64,000 nt of DNA from Linnemannia elongata (GCA_036320915.1 JAXBDG010000005.1:1364001-1428000); one strand, 5' to 3'; counted from the first letter of the stretch, positions 34,645 through 46,053 are shown. Program-made: numbers and translations. The notes: generated from the sequence alone by a model not told the origin.

Positions 34645-36422
34645 TTAGATGTCCTTGTTTCCGACGAGGAGACTCCAACAGGTATCGAGATCTTGGCTCC
34701 TCGCGGCCAAATCATAATCGAGGAAGGTCAAGAATTCTGACTCCATACGGTCCAGATCTCCAACTTGGAGGGCGGAAGATGGAGGCAAAGGAGTTGAAGG
34801 TGAAGTTGAGTTTGAGGGAGGGGGTGTTTCAGTCTGAGTGACACTAGCGCTATCGTTCGCTGAAAGAGGGCTCGATTGAATGGGTAATGGCTTGGCCTCG
34901 ACTTCAGAGCTCGATTCAAGTGTTCCCGTGCCTTTTGAACTAATCGATCGATTCATGGGTTGACTGGGCGAAGTCCTCGCTGCCACTGTTGTTGTTGTCG
35001 ATGTAATCGAAGGAGGAGGCGTTGGTCGCATGAACGAGCCCAGACTCAGCAGTTGAACCCATGCTTGATTGGATAGGATCACTTCAGCACGCGATCGGGC
35101 TTCGCAGATCCTTTGATCGATCGACTTTTTCTGTCCCTCGATCGCATCCTTATTGTCAACACTGTCACCCTTCTCGCTTTGATCGTAGGTTTCATTGGCA
35201 AGCGTCGATGTTGTGTTTGTTGTTGGTGTAGAGACATCCGATCGGTACTGTTCCTGAAGGAGATTTGCAAGCTCGACACAGCATCTGTATTTCGCCGCAA
35301 TGATGTACGCCACCAAAAATAGCCTGTGTGAACATCCTGGCTCGCCCTTTGCCGCGGGGTTTTTCTAAATAGTTTCAATAGTAAAAAATGAATGAAAGTT
35401 GGTCAGTCAGTCTGTCTGCCATATGTACAGCACTGCATGTACTGACCACACATGTACACCTGTTGGCACAAAAGTGGTCCATAAATACAAAAATGAGGCA
35501 CTATTTCGCATCGATCACTTACTTCTTTGAGTCGATCCACATAAATGAGAGCCAAGGTCAGGGTCAGGTTGGGAAAGGGCACTTTTGGCAAAGTGAGAGC
35601 CAATTTCGATCCTCTTGGTGATGCTTCTGTTGTTGCTGCGGTCGAATGCTCATGTCCTGCATTTTGCGACTGTTGCTGTTGTTGTTGCGGTTGGGATGAT
35701 CGATGACCGACTTGAAAGGTAGGCGAAGTCGGGCTTGGCAAGGCCTGTGTGGAGTCTGGGCACTGAAGGAAGCCTTGTGCATCCTGAACTGAAGCAGAAG
35801 ATTGAACTTGTTGCTGCTGGTGGTGAATTTGTCTGCGAGCGGCGTGATCGTGGTACTCTGACGTTTGACGATGTCTCCGCGTAGAAAGTGAGTTGTTCTT
35901 CATGGGTCCAGGCCCAGCAGAGAGCGGGGAAGGGAGCGAGGCCAAGTCCTGTTGGGGTCTGTTGGCTGCTGTCCAAGAGGGCCGACTCTCCTGGAGCTTT
36001 TGTTGTTGCCTCTGTTGTTGGAGTTGTCGCTGTTGATGTTGGGCGAGTAAGAGTCGCTGCTGGACAAGTGCCGACTGCGAGTGCAACGGAGAGGTTCCCG
36101 AGCTGAGGGAGATGATGTGACGGATATAATTAGCCAGGGAGATGAGTCGTGCTGCGTAGATTGGGTTATCCCTCTGAGACTGAAAGGGGGGCTGTTCAGA
36201 GGGTGCTGATCCTGCGCTGTGTAATCCATGTATTGTTTGTACTTGTGTTTGTGTTTGTTGTTGCTTTGAAGTGGATTCAGAGCTCAAGGTTTGCTCCTCG
36301 GCAGAATCGGGAAGAGTCGACGCGGAGGGAGAAGAGGAGGTGGTTGTTGGCGAGGTAGAAGTGGCGATTGAATTTTTGGTCGAGGCTGCGGCTGCAGTGT
36401 TGGTTATGACGGAGGGTGGCAT
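34645..36422 (-). CDS. Pho80/Pcl-type cyclin with large insertions
   Basis: Minus-strand exons 35523-36422 and 34645-35364 join in phase 0; from the ATG at 36422 this gives 539 residues. Cyclin-box pieces occur in the expected order: NPIYAARLISLANYIRHI, LTLALIYVDRLKE, GCSHRLFLVAYIIAAKYRCC, NQAWVQLLSLG, RMESEFLTFLDYDL. The last two match the (N/W)...ELNxxExxFLxxLDxDL pattern of Pho80-family cyclins, which activate Pho85-type kinases in phosphate, glycogen or cell-cycle control. Long Gln/Ser/Thr-rich inserts separate these blocks: ~170 residues before IYVDRLK and two ~50-100-residue inserts later. The sequence just upstream of 36461 looks like a 3' splice site (ACTAAC branch, T-rich, GATAG) and the frame continues to it, so a short upstream coding exon or 5' UTR exon is likely. 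I could not identify it. Confidence 0.82.
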
Positions 36423-37366
36423 GGGTTCCCAGCGCGAGATCGTCAGATGCGTAGAAAAGGCTATCAATAGACAGAGTACAATGCAAAAAAGTGTGAGTTA
36501 GTCTTTTTCTTTAAGTTTATATGTGGGATGGATGGATCTCCAATTCTTTTGGACCTCCTGTACGCATTAAACAGTAAACAAAAATGCGTGTCTCCTCGTC
36601 ATAGTTCATTCCTTTGCCTTTCTTTCCCTGCAGGGCCAAAGAAAGAGGACAGGTACAAAGCGCGCAAACAATGAGCGAACAAGGGGTGGCGTAGGGGACG
36701 GGAATGAAAGGTCCGAGGGGCAATGGACCAAAAAATATCATTTTTGATGGGGGTGCGTTGTGGCAAAGAGAGAAAAAAAAATGAGAGCACAGCCCAGCCT
36801 CTAAAGTGGGGAGTAGGTTGGTGGTGGTATGGCACGTCGATAGTCAGATGCACCCGGTCCACACTCCTTACACACTCACGCAGACACATACAAATGCACC
36901 AACGACACACTCCCACACTGTCCACTCCATCCAAAATAGAAATAACGAATAAAGCGGACTGGACAGCGCATGGTGGGACAGGTGTGAACAAAAAAAAAAA
37001 AAATCCTTTCAGGGCTGAGGTGCAGGCGTAAAATAAACAATAAAAAAAATGCTCAACCCCTCTTCTGTCCCTCTCTGCAAATGCAGGAATCCTCTTTCCA
37101 TTTCACAAAGAATGACACAGAAGAAAGGGGAAAGAAGGAAGATGAGGCAAATAGATAACATAACAAAAGAGATGGATAAACCTGCAACGACCGAGGAGAA
37201 ATAGAAAATATGAACAATTGAAAATAAGTGCACGGGAGTCAAGCAAGAGAAGCACCATCTGCATCGATGAATGCACACGTGCCACAAACTAGCCCGCTCT
37301 GTGCCGAAAAAGAAGCATCGACAGTTCGCATCCCCCTCGCCTCGCCTCCCATGTTCCCGTCAATGA
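36423..37366. other. Intergenic region, cyclin to orphan gene
   Basis: About 940 bases. It should contain the promoter and perhaps a small first exon of the cyclin gene, plus the 3' flank of the Ser-rich gene. No confident coding exon was found. Confidence 0.5.
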
Positions 37367-38500
37367 TTATCCTCTTATTTCTTCTACTTCTCCCTCCTTC
37401 CCACTCTCGCCCCTGCAACAACATTGGGCCAGACCTGTGCAAATTATAACTACTTGGCTTTGAACTTTACCTATTGTCTTGTTCTCAACCGCGCCGCGGT
37501 CCTCCAATTGGAGTCTCTGGAAACTCGCTTTCACATCAGACGAGTGCCTCGAGTATGCCTTCTGGCTGGCCTCTGTACAGGGGATGCCAAACAGCGTAGG
37601 CTTTGCCACCATCGAGGGGCGCCAAATTGAAAGCAAGTTGTTTGTTTCATCCAACAAGTCGCCGTCTGTGAAATTCGGGTGCAGATGAGAAGAGGGCATG
37701 GTTGTCGTGGTAGTTGTCGTAGTTGGCGAGGAGCATCCCGCGAGACCGTCTTGCTCACTCGATTGCGCCAGGTTAAGGTTCGTTCTTATAGGTGGGAGAG
37801 GGGTAGTATTGATAGTTGGGCGTTTAGGCGCCTCCAGTGCAGCTTTAATTCGGTCGAATAGGGAGGGCAAACGACCATTGCTCCGCGGAGAAGTTGCAAG
37901 AGAGATTCTTCGAGGGGAAGCAGCGCCGATTTTGCCGTAACGCCCTCTTGGTGACGAAGGAGGTGATGGACTCGATTGCCAACGATGGCTGTTTGTTGAC
38001 GGGTCTTCAAAGATTGTATTAACATTGGTATTATTCGCGTTTGTGGTATCGCAAAGGGGTTGTTGCTGAAGACTTGATGAGGATGATCGTCGACGGTTGT
38101 ATGTTATGACTGTTTCAGAAGAACTCTCACGTTGGTGGTGGGTTTGGTGTTGCTGGTAGTGCAGAGGACGATGATCGATTTTGGCCACTCTGGGGCTTCC
38201 ATGGACCGACCGAAGAGGGTCCCGATAGCTCGTCGACAGAGTTGAAGTGGGAAGGGCGGGCATAGTGGGAGATCGAGAGAATGAAGGGGTAGTGCTAGAG
38301 AAGCAATCGGCGTTGAATGTCCAAGGAGAGAGAGATGTTCGTTGAATAGGAGAGGAAGGAGTGGCGAGGTCGACTACCTGATAGGGTGTCTCGTATTGTG
38401 TTCTGCAACTGGATGGTGTGGAGTAATTGCCGCAAGTGCTGTTGCTGTTGCTAGTGTTGTTGGTCGTGGCGGCGGTGCTGTAGTGTTGACGGTAGTTCAT
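37367..38500 (-). CDS. Hypothetical Ser/Thr/Pro-rich protein
   Basis: Single open frame of 377 residues from ATG at 38500 (MNYRQHYSTAATTNN). The frame stays open upstream to 38860, but that part is the low-complexity leader, and the ATG with GGC before it is the best start. The product is rich in Ser, Thr, Pro, Gln and Arg. It has several SPRR/SSPSPPSSPRGRYG-like motifs that would suit proline-directed kinases, a short helix-like SLFDRIKAALEAPKRP near residue 230, and a more ordered C-terminal part (WRPSMVAKPTLFG, then ASFQRLQLEDRG). No known domain is recognised. A GTAAAG near 37456 with nearby CAG sites could mark a short terminal intron, so the last ~30 residues are uncertain. Function unknown. 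Confidence 0.55.
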   Translation of the reverse strand: MNYRQHYSTAATTNNTSNSNSTCGNYSTPSSCRTQYETPYQVVDLATPSSPIQRTSLSPWTFNADCFSSTTPSFSRSPTMPALPTSTLSTSYRDPLRSVHGSPRVAKIDHRPLHYQQHQTHHQRESSSETVITYNRRRSSSSSLQQQPLCDTTNANNTNVNTIFEDPSTNSHRWQSSPSPPSSPRGRYGKIGAASPRRISLATSPRSNGRLPSLFDRIKAALEAPKRPTINTTPLPPIRTNLNLAQSSEQDGLAGCSSPTTTTTTTTMPSSHLHPNFTDGDLLDETNNLLSIWRPSMVAKPTLFGIPCTEASQKAYSRHSSDVKASFQRLQLEDRGAVENKTIGKVQSQVVIICTGLAQCCCRGESGKEGEVEEIRG

Positions 38501-40733
38501 GCCTTTGGCGTTTTGATGTACAAGAATTTTTAGTGAAAGTGTAGTAAAAAGATAGATTGGTGCAAGAGGACGATTAGGTGCGAATAGAGTGGTATTTGAG
38601 AGAGAGAGAAGTAAGGATGACAAGGTAAAGTGTGCGCGCGCGTGAAGGGATAGATAGACTGTACAAGAAGTGAGTTGCCTCAGCGAAGTAAATGTGATAA
38701 AGATAATTTGGGATGGTTGCGAGTGAGGATGTCGATTAGACGGGTAGAATGTGGAGGATAGGATTGTCTGTTGTAGATGTAGTAGCGAAGAGTAAGAGTG
38801 AAATGTGAGGAAGTTGATATCGGTACGAAGAAGTAAAGGAGAATACGAGAAGTCGAACACGAGATGAAGAAAGAGAGAAGAGAGGAGAAAGAGTTTAGCT
38901 CAAAGTCAGAAGAAAAAAGAAAGAAAAACAAAGTAAATGGCGAGGACTGAAAAAGGTGAGGTGTATTTATGCACTTTTTTTTCTCTTCACCAGACACTTG
39001 TACAGTACTGAGCTACTGGAGAAGCTCAAAAGACCAAGATAGGAAGGAGACCATGGGTCAGCGGGATCAGCGGCCTGGGAACAATAGCAGAAAACGAATA
39101 AAGCGAAATGAACGAATGAACCCAGTCGGCGAAGTAGTATCAGCAAAAGACAACAACAACATTAAACAGGAAGCAAGGTGCGAAGAGACGATAAACAGCG
39201 CGGAAATCCATCAAATGCTGCATTTCCTCGGTCGATGAGTGGTGTGGCATGGATACGAAAATAAAATTGTATTCTTTTCTTTTGCACAAAGTACATGCAT
39301 CGGCGTTGTTGTAAAAGCTGTTTTTGTGATTTAAGATTTCTTCCGCGGACCCCCCTCTTCGCGTCCGTCGTTTTGCCTTTTGTTTATGTTTTTAAAAGAG
39401 CCATGCCATCGCAATTCCAAGGATACAAGAAAATCGATTTCCTCTTGTCCGCTTGTCGACATCATCCAAACGGGCTTGTGCCAAAAAAAATCAATAAACA
39501 CAAAGTCAAGGGCCCCCTGTCCTTCCACCATTGCTTACTCACTTTCCGAAGGCGCCTTTTCTCTTTCTTTTCTTCTTTCTTCTCTCCCAGGAACCAAGCC
39601 GGAATAAAAATGTGTATGTAATATTGATGTTCATGTATGGTGCATTGGCGATAGCGACCCAGGCCATCGCAGATCACCCGGCGTGTGCTTTTTCCTTTTT
39701 TCTCTTCTCCGAGGAGAAGACCCCAATATTTCTACATGCTGGCAGAAGGGGACTAGCCATGGGCAGATTTCGATCGATTCGATTGGTCTGTTCATAACTT
39801 TGCTGGGATGACATGGCTTGGGCCAAATTCATTCTTCTTTCTCCCCTCTTATTGCCATCTGTCAGGCAAGGGTCAAAGGGTTAAGGTCTACTTGTTAGCA
39901 CATGCAGGGACAAGAAGGGAGCAACAAGGACATATCCTCCCCCACCCTAATAATGATGGTTGATGCGCGTCTCTCCTTTTCTACCTTCTTACTCCTTCGT
40001 CTCTATCTCCCTTTCTACCTTCTTACTTCTTCGCCTCTCTCTCCCTCCTTCGATGTCTGTCTGTCTCTCCGCATGGATGGATTCGTCATATCTCCAGTCC
40101 TTTCTCTACCCCTCAACAATCTCTCCCACCCTGCTTCGTTTCCCTCCCGATGTGCTTTGCCCTCCTTTAATAGCTGCCCACATGCTATCCTCCCCTTGCA
40201 GCATGGCTATTTCCACCTGCAGCGTGCCTTCTTTCTTTTTGCCTTCTATCTTCGCTAGTCATACATACTAATAGGAAGATACCCGCTTGGTCCCTTGTCA
40301 TGGTTCGCCCCTACCACTTCCACCCCTTTTTCCATTTCCATGCCTGCCTGTCTACCTGTCTTTTGTCTGTTTGCCTGATTGTCTGTCAATAGCCTTATCT
40401 TTCTTAACATTGACCTGAACCACCCCCACCCTTCTCACATTTTCCACCTCTTCCTTCTCGTCCATACCTTCCACCTCATTCTAATTGCCACACTTGTCGT
40501 CCTCGCTGCTGTTGTCGCTCTCAGCCTCTCATTTATTTTGTTATTTCTTTTGCGACTACCACGCACCAAAAAAGAGCCCCCCCCCCAACCTGTCTACCCT
40601 GTTGTTAGCTCTCGATTCCCCTCTTTTCTTCGCTCTTCTTCTTTTTCCTTTTTTTTTTTTTTTTCTTCAGTTCACCCCACCCCACTCTCCTCTTCTTTTT
40701 CTCATTCATTCTCAGCAGATCGACATTTCAGGA
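38501..40733. other. Intergenic region, orphan / tau-like promoter
   Basis: 2.2 kb between divergent genes. 38501-39000 is the purine-rich (minus-strand pyrimidine-rich) leader of the orphan gene. 39960-40733 is the CT-rich leader of the tau-like gene, with a T tract around 40649-40663 and possible 5' UTR splice sites just before the ATG. The middle shows nothing. Confidence 0.5.
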
Positions 40734-42365
40734 ATGACTTCAGTTTCGACATCCCCTCAGTCCGTCCCTGCAGCTCCTCATGTCAAAGTCGAGCGCAGGG
40801 CCACACGCGACTCGTTTCGCACCACTACAAACACCGTCTCTCCAACCTCGCCCACTCAGAAACCAGCCCTGGCGACCAACCGGCGCTTTTCAGGAGTCCA
40901 ATCCAAGGTTGGATCCATGGACGCCATCAATTACAAACCAAAACCCTCCGAGAAAAAGATCCAGTCGTTCAAGTCCGATTTTTCACACGTAAAGAGCAAG
41001 GTCGATGCCAAAATGGTCCTTCCCAACCCCGAGGCACAAGCCAACACGGAAGCCCCTGCACCTCCCACTCCCGGAGTTGCAGTCCCCACAACCAAACGAC
41101 CAACTGTTATCACCACTGGATTCTCGCTTACCCCTTCGTCAAGGGTTAGTCGGCCAACCGTCATCAGCCCCTCCAGTTCGCAGCCGCAGCGAGCACTCTC
41201 GCCTCCTTCTTCACGTCGCTCGTCCGTCACAATTAACTCGATCAGGACAGCAGCTTCGTCGGCCATTAGCGCTGCCACACAAGCGGTCACAGTAGGCACA
41301 CCGCGTTCTCCCCCACACTCTCGACGCAGCTCCACATCCTCATTGCCCATGACCAGCACTCCCATGGCCCCCACTAGCCCAACTCGCCGACTCTCAAAAC
41401 ATATCATTCCAACTCAAAAGGCCTCCTACGACCATGTAAAATCCAAGGTCGGTTCTTTCGAGAACGTCAAGTATGCTGCCCGAGGACGACCCAATAGCCG
41501 TGATTCTAGTGCTGATGAGGGCAATGGTCGTTCTCGCTCACCCAGTGCCATGTCGTCCACCTCCTCAACAAGCGCAGCACCCACCAGCCCCACCAGCAGT
41601 ACCGGACGACGGTCGTCCTTCAAGATCCCTGCTTCCAAGAAGGTCGACTATTCCAAGGTCACCTCCAAGGTTGGTAGTATGGAAAACATCGGCCACACAC
41701 CCCAAGGCGGCAACCTCAAGATCTTTAACGAGAAGTTGAATGCTCCCAAGGTGCAGTCTAAGGTCGGCAGTATGGAGTACATCAACCATACGCCCCAAGG
41801 TGGAAATCTCAAGGTCTTTAGCGAAAAGCTGAGTTTCCGGGAACAGGCCCAGGTACGTCGGAATAAGTGGTGTGTCTGGACCATTATGTAATGCTCATTC
41901 ATTTTTAATATGTGGTTTTTTTTTTCAATTGGGGTGGGTGTGGGTGTGAGTGTAGGTGCGTGGGGTTTTTTCCCACTCCAATACAATCGTCGATGACTGG
42001 GTGTGAACCGATGCGCAATGACTTTTTTTTGCCTTGAGAGCACAATCTCATGTTACGTGATCTTACGCCTGCGTCTGTCTCTAATTGCTGCTCTCGTTAC
42101 TTTCTTTTTCTTCATTTCCTGACTGTAGTCAAAGATTGCCAAGGAGATCAACATTGTGCAGTTTTACCAGTCGAGCGAGATGTCGTTTGACGCGTCGATC
42201 CAAGAGGAAAGAGAAGGAGAAGAGGACATCGAGTCCAGTATCATTTACTCCGAGGCAGAGCAGGAGGACTTTGAGCCACCCAAAAACATTCTCTCTGTTC
42301 TGGAGGAGGTTACTGAAGCAGTAGAGGAACTCGACCTAGTGGAATTGCCCCAACAGCAGCAGTAG
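40734..42365 (+). CDS. Tau/MAP2/MAP4-like microtubule-binding repeat protein
   Basis: Two exons, 40734-41852 and 42129-42365 (phase 0), give 451 residues. Tubulin-binding repeats of the tau family occur at ~55 (VQSKVGSMDAINYKP), ~85 (degenerate, VKSKVDAKM), ~234 (VKSKVGSFENVKYAARG), ~309 (VTSKVGSMENIGHTPQGG) and ~340 (VQSKVGSMEYINHTPQGG). The last two are 31 residues apart, the spacing of animal tau repeats, and are followed by KLSFREQAQSK, matching the KLTFRENAKAK motif after tau repeat 4. Between repeats the protein is Ser/Thr/Pro-rich and basic, like the tau projection and proline-rich regions. The last ~60 residues are acidic. Expected role: binding along microtubules. The family is best known from animals, so a fungal copy is notable. 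Start at 40734 chosen as first ATG after the CT leader. Confidence 0.88.
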
Positions 42366-42535
42366 AGAAACTGTTTCGTCTTTCACAACAACAATAGCAT
42401 CTTATACACGGTTTATCTCTCACCCTTCACTCTTCATCATTCGCTTCATCCCACTTTTTCTCCTTTACTTTTTCTTTCAATTCAATTCAACATCTATTTG
42501 GTATCATATTCTGTTCTGACTTGGATAAGGAAAAA

Positions 42536-42541
42536 AATAAA
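42536..42541 (+). terminator. poly(A) signal of the tau-like gene
   Basis: AATAAA about 170 bases after the stop codon. Confidence 0.4.
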
Positions 42542-43376
42542 CATCATACCCGGGGCTATCGAAATAATAACCATCGTGAGTATGGTTCTCCTATAATCAC
42601 ATCAGAAAAAGTCTTCGCTTTGTAACAGCGACAAATGGAAAGGGCCACGATTCATTCTCTACATTTAATGAAGTGAAGGGAGAGTATCGACCATCTTTCT
42701 CTGAGTGATACATCTCCAAGGGGTTGCATTTAGTCCACAGAAGTGGTATTCCTCGCAGGTCGTTATTAGTGATTATAAACTGAGATGATTTTGGTCCAAA
42801 GGAAAGGGTGGTCGAGAAAGGCGTGCATGCCTTTTAAGTAGGATCAATGTTTTTGGACGGTTGATCGGCTCTGACCCTCATGACCCATAGTCACTTGCAT
42901 CTGTTGAAGGTCCATCTATCACACACAATGATACATACTTTTTCCATGGCCTGTATGTATGCATGCAGGTCAAAACAAGGGGAAGGGGATGAGGTTTTTT
43001 CTTGACTTCTTTGCCTTCCTTTCCTTGCGCACTTGACGCATTGACCTTCCTTTCGCCCATTTCCAACCACCCGAGCACCACATCCGCCCATCGTCCGTTT
43101 CCAGTCAACATTAAGAATACACAGTCGTATCGAATCAGAAGTCGTTCATATCTGCCAAAAACTGAATCCAAGTAACAGCTCGCACTATCTGACACGTAGG
43201 TATGGTACTCATCCATGCCATGACTTTTCTTCATTTTTTTTTCAATTGCATGGCATTCGGTTCTCCTATCATGTAATCAAACAGCTCCGTCCTAACTTGC
43301 AACTCTTTCGCCTGAATTTTCTACATTCCAAAGTACTTATTGTGTTTCAATTTCCAATGGTTGGAGGTACTTGGGA

Positions 43377-43378
<2 letters not shown>

Positions 43379-43407
<29 letters not shown>
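43379..43407. repeat. TG dinucleotide microsatellite
   Basis: About 14 TG units in intergenic DNA. Confidence 0.9.
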
Positions 43408-43411
<4 letters not shown>

Positions 43412-44150
43412 TGTGAGTTTTCATGTTGTTCGTTCAAAGACGCGTAACACTAGATTGCATACGATGTTACGGGACAGATGGTCAGGACAGGACGCGTATT
43501 GATTGAGAAAGGGAAATTACTTGGACCTCTCTGACGCGACCATCCAAGACAAACGCGTTTATATCAACGGTCAAAGATATGACGGCACCGCGTTGTCGCT
43601 CACCAGGACGGACAGACTTAGCCTCATTTTTTTCTCCTTTGTCTTCGCATTTTCTATCGTTTTCCTTCTTTCTTTCCTCATCTTTGTTTCTTTCACTTCC
43701 TTTCAAACTCTACTTCCTCCTTCCCATCTTTCTTTCTTTTCCTCACCCTCATCTGTCGATCGCTTTTCACTTCCCACGCCACCACCACTATTGCTGTAAC
43801 AACCCAGCTCAGAAAAGGACAGCAGCGATAACAACTTTCCGTGCAGCGACAACAATATCAACAACCGTACCATCAGCAGATCTGAGCTGGCGCTAGACTG
43901 ACTCGCTCCTCCAACGGGTTTACCCTCTCAAGAAATATCACACCACATCTTCATTAGCAATTCAGTGCATTTATTTTTTATCGAGTCAAACCTCCCCGAA
44001 AGCAGCAGCAGAGCTCGGCTAACCGTTTGCGGCCCACCATAATTTCAACCTGTTGGAAACCCCTACTCCTAGTTGCCAGTATAGTAGTCCTCAAATCCGA
44101 CCGAAAGTTGTTCGCAGACCCTAGCTTTTAAAGTTGGTTTGCCTGTTCTT

Positions 44151-44151
<1 letters not shown>

Positions 44152-44185
<34 letters not shown>
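44152..44185. repeat. Poly(T) tract, 34 nt
   Basis: Uninterrupted T run upstream of a second shorter T run near 44288. Confidence 0.9.
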
Positions 44186-44704
44186 CAAGTTGGGCCAGGA
44201 TATAAAATTTTGCAAGCGCGACTGCCTAACTTGTTTACCCATGTTCTTTCGTGCAAAAGTATGATATTTCCACTACTTCACTCCTCTTTTTTTTTTTTTT
44301 AAGAGCGCGAAGATCTTCGTAAATAAAGTCATGGAAGTTCTTGTTTCTTTTTCCTTAGTACAGCGAGGGAAGGGATCTGGGTGATCTTTTCCCCCTTATG
44401 TTCTTTTTTTCTCTATACCCGGAGGCCATCCAGAGCCAAGAGTCAGTCCTTCTTTACTTTTGCCAGCCCCATGAAACACACTCTTATAACCCCACAACTC
44501 GACCACCAACCCGCCTCACTCAAGCAAAAGATAGACAACCATGTTCATTATCGCAGTGATGGCCAAGTAAAATGAAAAAGAGCAGACAAAGTGACCAATG
44601 CAAAATGTGGTTCATTCCACACGTATCTTCGGCCGCGTTTATTCACAAATTGGTAACTTGCACGACTTGTACGACACATGGAGAACAGGCTTCGGCCTCT
44701 TTTT

Positions 44705-45338
44705 TTACAGAGGAATGCACTCTCCAGAACCGCAGCTATCGCAAGAAGCTGGGGTAATCTTGCAGACCTGGTCCTTGGTGCAAGGAGGGCACTTAGGAGG
44801 AGCGAAGCACTGGATGCAACGCTTTTTAACCAGAGGAATGCACTCTCCAGAACCGCAGCTATCGCAAGAAGCTGGGGTAATCTTGCAGACCTGATCCTTG
44901 GTGCAGGGAGGGCAAGTAGGGGGAGCGAAGCATTGGATGCAGCTCTCCTTAACCTGAGGAATGCACTCTCCTGAGCCGCAGCTATCGCACGATGCTGGGG
45001 TAATCTTGCAGACCTGGTCGTTGGTGCAAGGAGGGCACTTAGGAGGAGCGAAGCATTGGACGCAACCTTCAACCATGCAAGAACAAAAAAAAAAATGCTG
45101 TTAGTTGGGCGAAATTTTTCTTGGTCTGAGAAGGTTTGACAACCCTACCCTTTACGACCGAACAAACAAACAATGCACAGACGTGAAAAAGAAAGTTCTT
45201 TAACTTTGTATATGAACATCTATAGATGGCGAACATACCCTTGGTGGTGGTGGCGGGGGCGGCATCGACAGTGGCTCCGAGCATGACAATGACGACGAGG
45301 AAGAAGAAGAGGGTCTGGTAGGCCTTGAGAACAAACAT
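44705..45338 (-). CDS. Small secreted Cys-rich protein with three Opy2-like repeats
   Basis: Two minus-strand exons, 45239-45338 and 44705-45066 (phase 1), give 153 residues. Exon 1 encodes a classic signal peptide (FFFLVVIVMLGATVDA). The mature part is three near-identical 41-residue repeats, each CxQCFAPPxCPPC, then DQVCKITPASCDSCGSGECI, with eight cysteines per unit. The C..C...C..C...C...C..C...C spacing resembles the extracellular Opy2 N-terminal domain of fungal osmosensor membrane anchors. Here no transmembrane segment follows, so it should be secreted or wall-associated. The repeats are also nearly identical at DNA level. A TATA-like box precedes the start by ~75 bases. Role unknown; effector, wall or metal-binding roles are all possible. 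Confidence 0.85.
44708..45066 (-). repeat. 123-bp tandem repeat, about 2.9 units, coding
   Basis: Units begin near 44708, 44831 and 44954 (period 123 bp, 41 codons). Adjacent units differ at only about a dozen positions. The outermost unit ends at the intron acceptor, so one exon holds the entire array. This suggests recent duplication or ongoing homogenisation. Confidence 0.88.
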
Positions 45339-46053
45339 TGTGGTTGTGGGTGTTGAGGTGGATTGTTGTTTTTACTGGGTGTGAAGAGAAAAAAAACTGG
45401 GAAAATCGATGGTTTTATACCTGGTTGGTCAGGTCCCCCGACCTCACCTTTCCTTCCTTACTTCCTTCAATTGATCTTCCTTTCGTTCATTACCCATCCC
45501 TCCATTCGCTTTTTCGTTCGCTCTGTCTAAAGCCAAAAGTTGCGGTCAGGTTGCTGAGTCCCAATGGGGAAGTCATCCGAGGGGTGTGGGCACTATGAAA
45601 GAAAGCGAACTGATCAAAAGCGCATGCATCGGCACAAGTACAGCACCCGCCCAAGGAAGGATAGCGAGGATCGAGTATTCGATGCAAGTAAGGGAGCAAA
45701 TAGGGCCAATGAACACCGACAGTGTCTAAATGACGGCGTCTTTTTTTCATGGCTGCATGAGTGCATGATGAAAGAGAGTCATCGGAAGAGAGCCAAGAAC
45801 CGAAAATAACTGAGAGATGGGATGTGTCCTTTATTTCATGTTTATTCGTTGGTGTTGCAGAATCAATAACAAAAGGAGAAAGGCAAAAGAGGAGCCTCCT
45901 GCGCGCCTCTCTTCCTCATTCCTCCACTCCATGCACTTTCATTGGGCGCTACAGTTACTGTCTCTTCATCCCCGCAGTAAGAAAAAAGAAAAAAGGAAAA
46001 AAAAAAGACTCGAAAATAAATATGCAAGCGGATTTGTAGGACAGGTGATGGCG
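45339..46053. other. Intergenic region, Cys-repeat promoter / HECT 3' end
   Basis: About 700 bases: the promoter of the Cys-repeat gene and the 3' flank of the HECT gene. No gene seen. Confidence 0.55.
45413..45419 (-). promoter_or_regulatory. TATA-like box of the Cys-repeat gene
   Basis: TATAAAA on the minus strand, about 75 bases before the start codon at 45338, at a normal distance for a core promoter with a short leader. Confidence 0.55.

Larger units (their letters stand above)
42366..44704. other. Intergenic region, tau-like to Cys-repeat gene
   Basis: 2.3 kb with no supported gene. It contains a TG microsatellite (about 43379-43407), CT-rich stretches near 43620-43800 and a T34 tract at 44152-44185. 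Confidence 0.55.

Noticed and set aside
40379..41149. 256-codon plus-strand frame overlapping the tau-like gene
   Set aside because: Shadow of the CT leader and of the tau-like exon in another frame; the tau frame carries the conserved repeats.
44650..45070. Tandem 123-bp repeats considered as a CRISPR-like or satellite array
   Set aside because: Repeats are adjacent without spacers and lie in one coding frame with conserved cysteines, so they are protein-coding.
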